Assembly (NCBI GenBank): GCA_905250125.1
Contig: CAJNOL010000150.1
Coordinates: 62,001 to 126,000, forward strand
Reading direction: 5' to 3'
From: Rotaria sordida
Lineage: Eukaryota > Rotifera > Eurotatoria > Philodinida > Philodinidae
Length of the DNA: 64,000 nt
In this document: positions 1 through 10,152 of the stretch, one piece after another
Layout of the letters: every line of letters starts with the position of its first letter
Numbering within the stretch: the stretch's first letter is position 1
Program-made: the position numbers and the translations under genes
Notes under the pieces: generated by a model
Database searches by the model: none
What the model was told of the DNA's origin: nothing
What the model saw: only the letters and a program-made list of their open reading frames with translations

Positions 1-1669
1 ATTTACCTTTTGTTTCATCAATAACAGAATCTCCATTAACATCATATAATGTTACATTATGACCACAACGACCAACAATTGGTTTTTTAACAAAAGGTAC
101 TTGTTTTAAATCATTTGTTAATACGTATTCACTACGTAGAAGATTTGGATGATTTGGATATAATAACCATAATATAGGCAATATTGCTTTATTACTTGGT
201 ATTACTTTCCATAATGGTTCAATAATTTTAATATGATCATTTAAAAAAATTTGACAAAGATATGGATGTTCACCATTTATTTTTCTATTTAAATTTCCTT
301 CATTTTCACATTGAATATAATTACTAAAAATTGTTTCCCACATCCATAATTTCCATACTAATTCAACATTATAACCTTCATTATCAATTATTTTAGAATC
401 TCTCCAATATAAATCATTTGTCATAATACATATTTTTGAATCAATATTTGCGTCTTTTAATATATTTTGCATATAATATGCTGTTAATAATTCTTCTTGA
501 TCTTCATCAATTAAAATATGTACACGTTCAATAGAAGAAAATTTTTTCCAATTTTTAACTAAAATATGATGTATTTGAAATCCAGACATAAATGTACGTT
601 CAAAATTAAGTTTTTGTGCCCATTTTTCTTGTATGATTGATGTTTCAAATAAAGCTGCAGCACTATCAGCATTATATTCAAATACTTTTATTTCTTTACC
701 ATTAAATGCTAAATCAAAACGTCCAGTCATTGTTAAATATTTTTCATTTAACCATGATTGACGAATTTTTGACCAAAAAATTTCTGGTATACAAAATTTT
801 TTTAATAAATCATCGTTGTTTAATACATAGTTTGTTGCATTAAGAAACATTTGATGTAATTCATTTGATACACCACCTATATTTAATAATAAATCTTGAT
901 TAGCTTTATAGTAAGGTAATGTATTTGTATCTGTACGTATTAAATCATTTCCATATAAATTCATAAATAAATTTTCAGCTTTATCATTTTCGTTTAACCA
1001 TGAAAATGTTAAATGAGAATTTTTATTTGGTACTATACAACGTTCTAATGTTCCAATAGAATTTGTTTGTTGATATTGTTTTAAAATTAAATCAAGTTTT
1101 GTTTCATCTAATGGTTCTAAATTTTCACTATCTTCAATAGTCATCCAACCAAATACTTCATGTTCATCATCAATATAATAACGATTATTTTTCAATATTA
1201 GTGGAATTTGACGAGAATAATTATCCGACCAATTATAATATTCATAATTTTGTTCAGCTACACGTATATAATCGGATATAACATCACATATAATAGCAAT
1301 ATGTCCAAATGGTAATGCTGAACTACGTGGATAAATAAGTAATGAATCACGTTTAGGTTTTTCATAGGAACCATTGAAATGTAATGTTAATGAAATTTGT
1401 TTTCCATCAGTAACACGTTCAATTGTCCGTAATTGATTCCATATATCAGCAGCATGAAGTATATTTGGAAAAATACAACTTTTAGACATTAATAACCATC
1501 GACGTGCAAATTCAATACATTCCCATTTAAAACCCAAAAATATTCCATGATAATAATTACGTTCAACAGAAAAAAAATGATCACCACCATTTGAATAAGC
1601 ACAAACATTTGTTGATGTAATACCTTGAATTTGATTAAATGGTACGACTTCACGTCTCGTACGTAACAT
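1..1669 (-). CDS. TRYS: Trypanothione / glutathionylspermidine synthetase-amidase, 3' end outside window
   Basis: Bifunctional enzyme family: an N-terminal CHAP-type amidase that hydrolyses glutathionylspermidine, followed by an ATP-grasp synthetase that joins glutathione to spermidine. Seen: one uninterrupted 554-codon ORF from ATG at 1669. The amidase domain (about residues 1-180) has the FKWECIEFARRW motif with nucleophile Cys51, and FGH with His123. The synthetase domain has GRFD (R317, D319), EYNAD (E331, N333) and, near the end, KPIVGRCGHNV (about 529-539). The exon ends at position 7 with donor AAAAG/GTAAAT, leaving roughly 70-100 residues off-window relative to the family's 620-650. 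The family occurs in bacteria and kinetoplastids and is not a normal animal enzyme, so horizontal acquisition is inferred; 1.66 kb without an intron fits that. Whether the product is glutathionylspermidine or trypanothione cannot be decided here. A T-rich tract and AG lie 12 nt before the ATG, a possible trans-splice acceptor. Confidence 0.9.
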   Translation of the reverse strand, partial: MLRTRREVVPFNQIQGITSTNVCAYSNGGDHFFSVERNYYHGIFLGFKWECIEFARRWLLMSKSCIFPNILHAADIWNQLRTIERVTDGKQISLTLHFNGSYEKPKRDSLLIYPRSSALPFGHIAIICDVISDYIRVAEQNYEYYNWSDNYSRQIPLILKNNRYYIDDEHEVFGWMTIEDSENLEPLDETKLDLILKQYQQTNSIGTLERCIVPNKNSHLTFSWLNENDKAENLFMNLYGNDLIRTDTNTLPYYKANQDLLLNIGGVSNELHQMFLNATNYVLNNDDLLKKFCIPEIFWSKIRQSWLNEKYLTMTGRFDLAFNGKEIKVFEYNADSAAALFETSIIQEKWAQKLNFERTFMSGFQIHHILVKNWKKFSSIERVHILIDEDQEELLTAYYMQNILKDANIDSKICIMTNDLYWRDSKIIDNEGYNVELVWKLWMWETIFSNYIQCENEGNLNRKINGEHPYLCQIFLNDHIKIIEPLWKVIPSNKAILPILWLLYPNHPNLLRSEYVLTNDLKQVPFVKKPIVGRCGHNVTLYDVNGDSVIDETKGK

Positions 1670-2261
1670 TCTTTTGTTTCTAAAAAGAAAAATTTAAGAT
1701 CTGAGGTTTTTTCTTTTTCTTCTTCAAGTTTTATATCTTATTATAGTTTCTTATCAAATAATAGAAAACGAAAAAAAAAATTTGAATAAATATATAAGAA
1801 AATTTTTATTATTCATCTCAGCTAATTGACTGTCTTCAAAATAGGATCACAGCACTCAAAATGATAAGAATAGAAACCTACGATCTCGATAAAGTATTTT
1901 AAAATATACACTGCATGAAAGTACATGTTGTCGTGCATATATTAGTGCAATGCATTTTATTTTTATCATTAATGAGAAGCTGATAGGATTTACACGACTT
2001 GTCTATCGGAAGCACATCTAGAGTTAAATATGAGCATCAGCGAAATATTTATGGACAGAAAACTTTGCTGATACTAACCTTTAACCATACATGTACTTCT
2101 TATATACAAGCAGGTAACTCATATCGACTTCTTATCAATGATAAAAGTCAAATCTAATACCCTAATATATGCGGAACAACATGTACTTTCATAAAGTGTA
2201 CTTTTTAAAATACTTTTATCGAGATAGCAGACTTCGACTCTTATCATGTTTTTATCAGATC

Positions 2262-2271
2262 NNNNNNNNNN
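2262..2271. other. Assembly gap (10 N)
   Basis: Ten consecutive N. The true size is unknown; such short runs are usually scaffold joins, so continuity across it is not assured. Confidence 0.99.
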
Positions 2272-2399
2272 TAACGTGTTTTTTAGTGATATTTTTTTAT
2301 CAGTATTTATTTGCCTCTGAATTTTATCTCATTCATAAACAGGTGATGTTCGGAGGTCGACTCAAGAGGCAAAGTAAAAGATATTTGCTAAAGTTGACC

Positions 2400-2505
2400 A
2401 GACTTTGAGGACAGGTTAAGCGTGGGTAAGCAAAAAAAAACGCTGAAGAAAACTAAAAACTTTTCAAGATTCGATGGAGGGAGCACCCACTCGAGACACT
2501 CTTAT
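2400..2505. repeat. Dispersed repeat, copy 1
   Basis: Partner of the segment at about 55055-55155; the shared core is about 65 bp with small indels. The type of element is unknown. Confidence 0.55.
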
Positions 2506-5500
2506 TCATAGATGATATGTAATATATAAATATATGATGGTATTAAATTTTATTGAATTATTTTTCAACGTAAAACAATGAAGGAATTTTTTTGTTTATG
2601 TACTCCCTTTGTTAGAACAATAACTGTCTTCTCTCGAAATTTAACATTCGAAAAATTTAAAATGTCACTTCACTTTTTTACCTAAAATTCTTTCGAAAAT
2701 CAACAATATGAAAGAGTGAAAATGAATATTTTACCTAGTAAGAAAAAAAAACAGATATATGCTGTGTTGTTTTAATGCAAACGAAAATTATTTCATAGTT
2801 TTACGCTTAATTTAAAACAAATTCTACCTAAGACATATATAGTATATACATTGTTGAGAGATGATTACATAATATATTATAAGTATTTCTCATGCATATT
2901 TATTTTATGTGACAAAATTCGATCTAATTATATATGGATAAACAGCAAAAAAAAATTAATTCATGCGAACATGTTAAATTAAAATTTATTGAAAAAGAGA
3001 AAAAAAAAGTTAAAACAATTATAAAAACAATTTGGAGTATAGTTGATATTTAACAATCATAGTTTCAAAACTTTTTTTTTATTTCATCAAAAAAAAATGA
3101 AAAATTTCAATCAATGTGGTTAGCAATAATTAATTTAAACCACCAATAAGAACAACTGTATATCCATAGATGACTGTCGATTTTTTTTTGAATATAAAGA
3201 AAAAACCCCATAATATCTGCCGTCTTGTATATATAGTAAAAAGATAAAAAAACAAGATATGTTAGTCAGATAGACAGTCTGCAATGTGCGACCAGAAAGA
3301 AAAGTAAAAGTACTCATATAGAAGAAAGTATATTTCATGAAATAAAAGATAGAAAATTTTACTCATAAGTTTTGTTTTTACTATAAAAGTAGCAACAAAC
3401 ATGTCAATTTATGCTTACATATTAAGTAATGCTTTTGCTGTTGTCGGTGCTTTTTCTTTACTGAATGTCTTGAGATTTTTCGTTAATTTAAAAACGATAA
3501 GTTACTTAAGTCTTTGTATATATATACAACGTGCATAGTATAAGAAAGAAGCAAATCTAACGGTGACGATGCATTTTACTACTTAAAAAACAACAGCGTA
3601 TACATCCATACCATATAGCTGAGCCTTATGATGACATCTACACATTTTCTTGACTTCCTTTTCTTTCGTCATCAATAATATAGAAAGAAAAAGGAAAAAG
3701 AAAAGTGCACTATCACTCTGACAATATAATATTCATAGAGTTTTAACAATGAATCATTCTACTACATGAAGAAAAAAGTTCTTTCGTTTGTTTGTTTAGA
3801 ATGATTCTTCATTAAAAAGTATGAACAGTAGATAAACAAAACAAATCTCACAATATGTCGCTAGAATACGGGAGTGTTCTGCTCTATTATTGTCACTAGT
3901 ATATCATCTGTTGAATTGTAGTTATATTATTATTACTTCATATGGTTACGATAGATCAAGTATTCGATATTGTCATCAAAGAAATTGAAATACTTGTAAA
4001 CGTTCTCTGCATACTGAAACGCAAACAGACTTATTCTGATTACATCACGAGACTAATTAACATTAAGAATTTTGCTTTCGATCAATAAGATCAAAATGAT
4101 TTTCGTGAGTAGAGACTATTTGTTCAAAATTGTTACTGTTTACAAAACTCATTTGTTTATAATTAAGGTATGATGATAATGATGATGGAATTTCAAATTA
4201 TTTATATTACCTGTCACGATTACCTGACATCTTCGAAATAATTCTTCAGATTACCAATATCGACACTCTAATGAATATTCAATTGTAATTTATACTAATT
4301 TTAAAAAGTTTTTATTCTGTTTTCTTAAATGCGCAATTTGTATCAGAGAACAAAACAAATGACTGATTTTTGCGTCATTAGTCAGTTAAACAGTTTCGAT
4401 TACTAATACAAGCTATAGTAGTGTCATATATTATGGTCGTCATTTAAAGACTATTACATGATTTTTTCGATGAATCGGCTTTGTTTATCTAGATATTCAC
4501 AGAGTACATGTCCTTGGTTTTTGTTTCTTTCCACGATTTACTATGAATCAATTCACCTTTGCATGCAAATATCACTGTGTACTTAGTGTCATAATCAAGC
4601 AAGACATGACGCAAAAAGTTAGGCTTATAGATAAGTTCGGAGAATATTGTTTTTATCGACAGCTTATGATTTTTTTCTTTTCTTTTGCGCATACTCATAA
4701 CTAATATCGGCAAAAAAAAGAAGCATTCGAAAAATGATTTTGCATTTTTTTTTATTAACACTATAGTAGACGAACTGATTAAAACAACAGAATATAAATA
4801 AACAACGTTTTTGTTAAGAAGGAGTCGATCTTTCTACAATCTTTTTCTGGTTCTACCGTTATTTTAAAGAGAAAAACACTCATTATATGGCTTGCTTTGA
4901 ATTAGATTTTTACAATCTACATTTAATACGAGATAGAAACTGAATAGGTATACCGATTAAGGCAAATGTTTGGCAACATTTAAAAAAAATATCTATTTAT
5001 TTCATGACAAAGCAAAACTAATAAAATACGTAGGGTATGCGAAAGGCTTTTTTCTTTTGGCTCTCCTAAAAGTCATAGTTTGAGTGCAAACATTCAACTA
5101 CAATGCTTTGCCATATTTAGGATTATGTGAAAAATGTCAGACTTCGAAATTTTTATATTTACTTTTATTTATTTTTTGTTCCTTTTAGACTAGAGATACA
5201 ACATTTTACACATGAATTTGAATTCTTATGGATATACTTTCCATGGATAATTTTACATGACTATTAAATTGGTTTAATTTACCATGAAAACCGTGCTCGT
5301 TTATTATATTCAGATCGTCCTCTATTTGCTGTGATCAGAGAAACTTTTAATGCTGTTTTAGCAATAATTGAAAATCATTCTCATTGAACATATAAACAAA
5401 TAGATGACACTCTAAGCATAATGTCTATAGCGATTATTTCAATGATTCTCGTTTGTTTTAAGTTCTAGAAAATTCTACACTCGACGAGTGCATTATCAAC

Positions 5501-5854
5501 TCAATTATGATTGAAAACAGTTTTATATTCATGTGGGTCATTATTCACTGAAAAGATTTGGAGGATTCTATCTCCATATTGTATTCTGCATTTCGCTAAT
5601 GATAATTAGATTGAAAGTTGAAGAATTACAAAGTAATCCACGAATTGCCAAGGATCATCAAAATTAGAGGTTAGACAAGCAGTCAATAGTTGTCTAAGAC
5701 AAATTTACAAACTGTATTAGCCGAAAAACAAAAGATCCATCTTTGTAGTCTCAGTTTTCACTATGAAAATGTGGAGCTATGGAAAGACAATGAGTGATGC
5801 ATCATCCCCTCCTTTTTATAAAATCACAACCATTGATTATAACAGTTTTGGTCA

Positions 5855-6150
5855 TTCAGTCACGCGCTGTTTTGAACAACTTATGGACGTGTAAGTATTC
5901 AGTGCAACTATGATACACAGCAGATATTTTTTCATCGTATACATTGGCATCAGATCGATTATAAACCCACACAATGTCATTTTTAGATTGAAATAACCAT
6001 TCGTTGTAAATATTTTTTCATCGGCAAACATCATTCTTTCCACTTTGTCACGTCTAATATCCTTCCTGATCCATAGACAGCATATTTTCCTTACTCACTT
6101 GTTTGGTTCGAGTACTATTGTTTTAAGTCGTTGGCCATTGTCCGTAAATA
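5855..6150 (-). pseudogene. Decayed Tc1/mariner-type transposase fragment
   Basis: Reverse-strand translation gives, across two frames, a stretch reading about FADEKIFTTNGYFN, then ND-VWVYNRSDAN. This is the block around the second catalytic aspartate of mariner-family DDE/D transposases. Upstream (about 6060-6150) residues resembling the preceding helix-turn-helix/linker region appear, but in shifted frames and with stops. The first and third catalytic acidic residues were not found, and no terminal inverted repeats were recognised. It is a short relic with at least two frameshifts and cannot encode an active enzyme. Identification rests on the DEK-FT-NG-FN pattern. Confidence 0.65.
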
Positions 6151-7141
6151 GTTTCGAGAAATGTTGAAGTCAAGCCTCTTTTTCACTCAAATGATGAGTC
6201 TTTTTTTGTATGACTACTTCTTGGTCTTACTAATTTTTGGTTTAGCATTAATTGAACCAGATTGCTTATATCGATATAGCAAACGATCAATATACTTTGT
6301 TGACTCAGGACAAAGAATCCTGAAGTTGGATTCCATCAGAATCTTTGGCATAGTGTTCTGATAAGATCAGTCTAATAATCACAAAAAGCAAAACTTAGTA
6401 CTTCAATACTATCGAACCCTATCGATAGAATCCTACAGTCGGATCCCATTGGATGCCAATTGTCGAATGGTCCAGGATTCTACCGGATGACTTCTATCTG
6501 AAGAGTCATCTTTGCCATTAGTTTTCTAATTTCCAAAGCTTTCTTTCCCCCATTTTCATAATGCGAAATAGAAAAATTTCGTAGTTCGTGACTTCTAAAC
6601 ATCTCAAAATCAATGAAACAGTAAAAGTAAAACATGATTATCCCATCAAAGTAATAGAGAGGATGCCAATATCAAATAAACTGATCATGTCAACAAATGA
6701 ATATCAAAGTGAAATTATTCCAAATGTCACACAAAAAAGTTTACCTCATGCATTATAGAAAAAGAAATTTACAAAAAATGCAAATATTCTTGGTGTTGAG
6801 TGCCTGGTCAAAGGTTTTTTTTTATTAAATTTCTTGTAATTAACAATGTCATGATACTAGATAATTATTACTTGATATTAAATAATGTTGTAACACAAAT
6901 AGTTTGTTTTTTTACCATCGAAAGACTACATTTAAAATTCAATAATCTAAGTTGGTTTGTTCCTATAAACATGAACATAAAATATAAAACTAGCCAAAGG
7001 AATAAGACTAATACATATAAGAACAAAAAACACACCGGAAGTAAGTAGGTTTACGTACTAGAGAATAAGACATATTGTTGATTTTTGTTTGTTTTTTTTT
7101 TTGGAAGAAGAATATTAAGAAAATGAAAAAGAAAATGAGAA
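6151..7141. other. Intergenic stretch 3' of GPT
   Basis: No gene recognised. It contains two loosely similar segments near 6305-6345 and 6425-6475 built on an 'aatcct-aag/cag-t-ggat' pattern, probably old repeat debris. The last part will include the 3' UTR of the leftward GPT gene. Confidence 0.5.
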
Positions 7142-9830
7142 CTATTTCCATTCACGTAAAAATGACAAATGAAATGTACGAAATTTTTCAACCATATCTT
7201 TCATTTGATCAACAGGTGGTAAAATTGTTGTACGGAAATGATGTGTTCCTGGTGATTGTTTAAAACCACTACCCGGTACAACGCATATGCCAGTTTTTTC
7301 TAATAATTGAAAACAATAAAAAGCATCTGGAGCCATATTTTTCGATTTAGCATGTTCAATTGCTTTTTTAGGAAGTTCAATACGTGGAAATGCATACATT
7401 GCACTAAAAGAATACAATTTATTTTAGATAAACAAAAAAAATGTTTTTTTTTCTGTTTATTAACTAACCCCATAACAGGATTACATTGTACACCTTCAAC
7501 TGAATTAAATAATCGACCAACAAGTTCAGCTTTTTCTCTTAATCGGTTAACAACTGCTGAACGTTCTTGTTTATAAAGTTCATAGGATGGTTCTCCTTCT
7601 TTTGGTGGATTTATGATTGCTGCCATAACAGCTTGTCCCCAAGCTGTCGAACATAGACATGCTGATATGAGTTTATTAACTTGTACTCTGACATCCTTAT
7701 CAATATTAATTAATTCATAATAACCACCACGAGAACCACATCTGAAAGAGAAAAATTTTTTTTTCTCTGTAAAAGCAAAAAAAAATGTAAACTTACTCTC
7801 CATGCCAACCTTTTGATGCTGAATGAAATGAAGCTGAAAGATAAAAAAAACAAAAACAACCGAAATTTGAGATCGTAAAAGAAAAAATAAGATATTCAAT
7901 ACCCATTTCCATTTGATTATATGGTGCACCAAGATCCATAAGTGTCTTTTTAAATGAAAAAAATTTTGAACCTGGTAAATGAACATTTTCTTGATAAACT
8001 TCATCAGCCACAATAAATAATTGATGTTTATGAGCTAAAATCAAATAAAAAGAATAATTATTCATCTATAAAAAAAAAAAAGAGAAGACAAAAGGATTAC
8101 CAAAACGAATAACATTTTCAATATTATCACGTGAAAGTACTTGACCTAATCGAAACAAAAAAACAAACTTGAAATAAAATAAAATAGATTTCCATCATAT
8201 CTTACCAGTAGGGTTTCCAGGATTAATGATTACCATACCACGTGGTACACATCGATCTTTTGATTGATTTAATGCACGTTCAAGTTCATCTATATTCAAT
8301 GCCCAATTATTACCTTCATCAAGATAATATTCAATTTGATAAGCTCCATATTCAGATAGAGTAGCACTATATAATGGATATTGTGGAACAGGTATCATCT
8401 AGAAATTAAATCATTTGATTTTTATTAGTCAATTTCAGACTAGATCATTACAATCCATAGGTCGGGTATAATAAATCTCGATTTAAAACTGTCTACCAGA
8501 TGCCTCTACTTTTAAAAACTATTGCAAGATTTACTGAGTACGAAAAGTTATATACCCGTACAGTACTCTATTTTAGACTTACAATTCCCGATGGTTTTTC
8601 TAGATTATTATTCATTAGAAGCTTAATTATAGTTTTAATTCCATCGGAAGCTCCATTACAAAGATAAATATTATTTGGATCTGATGGATAACCATCTCGT
8701 TGTTGAATATAAGCTGCAATATCTTCACGTATTGTTATAATACCTTGACTTTCTGTATATGCACCAAGACTTTTTCCACCACATACAGATAATAAACGTT
8801 CAACACGACTTTTTATATCTGATGGAAAATTAGATGATTTCATTAATTCTGGATAAGTACAACCAGCTACGAACTAGAAATTAAGAAAAATTTTCTTTTC
8901 AAAAAAAAAAGAAAATTAAATTAATTGTAATACAAACTTGTCGAATATATGTAATAGGTACTTGATTACCACTAGCATGACAATCACCAATATTAGCTCG
9001 AATAACACGATCAAACGGAAAATTATGACTACCCTAAGAAAAACATCAATAATAATAATAATAATAATAATAGTCTATTAAAAAACAATATTAAAACCGA
9101 TTTAATTTCTTGTTCAATATTAGCAGCACGAATAACAATTGGACCTCGAACAGCATATTCAACATCAATTACACGTGGATTTAAATTTTCCATCGTTAGA
9201 ATTTTTTTATAATCCATCCTCGTAGATTTTATGATGCTTTGATCAATAGGGAATAGTGATTCTCGTTGAAATAAAATATATTAAAGGTGAATTGTTTCTG
9301 ACGTATATTTTTTCTCTTCCTTCATGACATTATAAGTATTTATATTTAACAATTGATCGAAGCATCATTGAAAAAGAAAATCACTCGTGCACAAATGATA
9401 GCCCCTATTACAAATATTCGTTATACCTACATATCAAGTGAGTAATTGAAGTAACATGTTTTCTTTTTCTTTTGCTCGAAACATAAATAAATCATGTTAT
9501 TCAAATGAAACCATAGCTGTATACTTATGATTTATAAAATATAATGATAAAAAATACAAAAAAAAACACGAATTACCTTTAATTTTTTTTCAATCTCTCC
9601 AGCTCGAATAACGATCGGACCTATAGTTTAAAAATAATAGAAAATAATGATTGAGTTTAAAAAAAACAAACATGTTTACCTCTAACAGCATATTCAACTT
9701 CTTTAACAAGTGGATTAAGTGTTTCCATTGTTAAAGATGCATGTCGTTTTTGTTCTTTTCTTGTAATTACACCAGCAGCAGACACAATTCGAGACGAATT
9801 AATTGGTAATCGACATCTTATTGCTAGCAT
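7142..9830 (-). CDS. GPT: Alanine aminotransferase, two alternative 5' exon sets
   Basis: PLP enzyme that interconverts alanine plus 2-oxoglutarate with pyruvate plus glutamate. Exons in coding order: 9680-9830 + 9577-9620 (set A) or 9098-9217 (set B), then 8938-9033, 8583-8873, 8206-8398, 8101-8145, 7903-8034, 7797-7833, 7469-7741, 7142-7403. All phases agree, giving about 507 aa (A) or 482 aa (B); human ALT1 has 496. Family motifs: [40 protein letters not shown] with the PLP-binding lysine, and ICVVPGSGF. Set A begins with an Arg/Ser-rich, acid-free segment (about 22 residues) typical of a mitochondrial presequence; set B begins [11 protein letters not shown] and looks cytosolic. Set A has an intron in [10 protein letters not shown] where set B has none. 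Small introns of 50-70 bp separate most exons. Identification is firm; isoform use is inferred. Confidence 0.95.
9098..9217 (-). CDS. GPT: GPT alternative first exon B (cytosolic-type)
   Basis: Forty codons from ATG at 9217 to donor TCG/GTTTTA. The last 30 residues ([20 protein letters not shown] and onward) parallel the end of set A ([20 protein letters not shown]), so the two are duplicated, mutually exclusive starts that feed the same exon at 9033 in phase 0. There is no presequence-like segment. The intron after it carries an (AAT)n tract at about 9049-9072. Confidence 0.8.
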
Positions 9831-10152
9831 GTCTATTATTTATATCTGAAAAACAGAACCTGTACTTGTACAGTAAAATAACAGTCATCATATTGAATAT
9901 GAGAGAAAAACAAAAAATCCACATATACAAGAAAAACTAGGTGTGTATAACAACATAACTCGAGTATCGCATAAGGATGGTCGGTTCTACATGATCAATC
10001 ATTGTATACATAGAGGTCGCAATTTAATATTACTCAATCATGATGATTGTTGTTTCCATAGTAACGATAAAATTTATGGCTATTATTCGATAATCAGATA
10101 TAATAACTTGATCAGATAATAAATCTCAAAAATTCGTTTTTTTTTTAAAATC
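9831..10152. promoter_or_regulatory. Divergent promoter region GPT / IQCE
   Basis: 322 bp separate the ATG of GPT form A (leftward) from the ATG of IQCE (rightward), so the two genes must share this interval for their 5' UTRs and promoters. No clear TATA box or known factor site stands out. GPT form B would use a separate promoter at about 9218-9560, downstream of this one. Confidence 0.5.

Larger units (their letters stand above)
1670..5850. other. Gene-poor AT-rich stretch
   Basis: I find no supportable gene here. ORFs are short, with poor codon structure and no recognisable motif. The stretch holds an assembly gap (2262-2271) and a dispersed repeat at about 2400-2500 that recurs at about 55055-55155. 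A 34-residue open stretch near 5281-5385 on the plus strand reads like protein but runs into stops, and I cannot name it. Confidence 0.6.

Noticed and set aside
5281..5385. Plus-strand peptide-like stretch (ENRARLLYSDRPLFAVIRET)
   Set aside because: Only about 34 codons before a stop, no splice sites or partner exons, family not recognised; too little to call.
7300..8013. 237-codon minus-strand ORF
   Set aside because: It reads through two introns of the aminotransferase; only the part 7469-7741 is exon, and the flanks are poly-T-rich intron.
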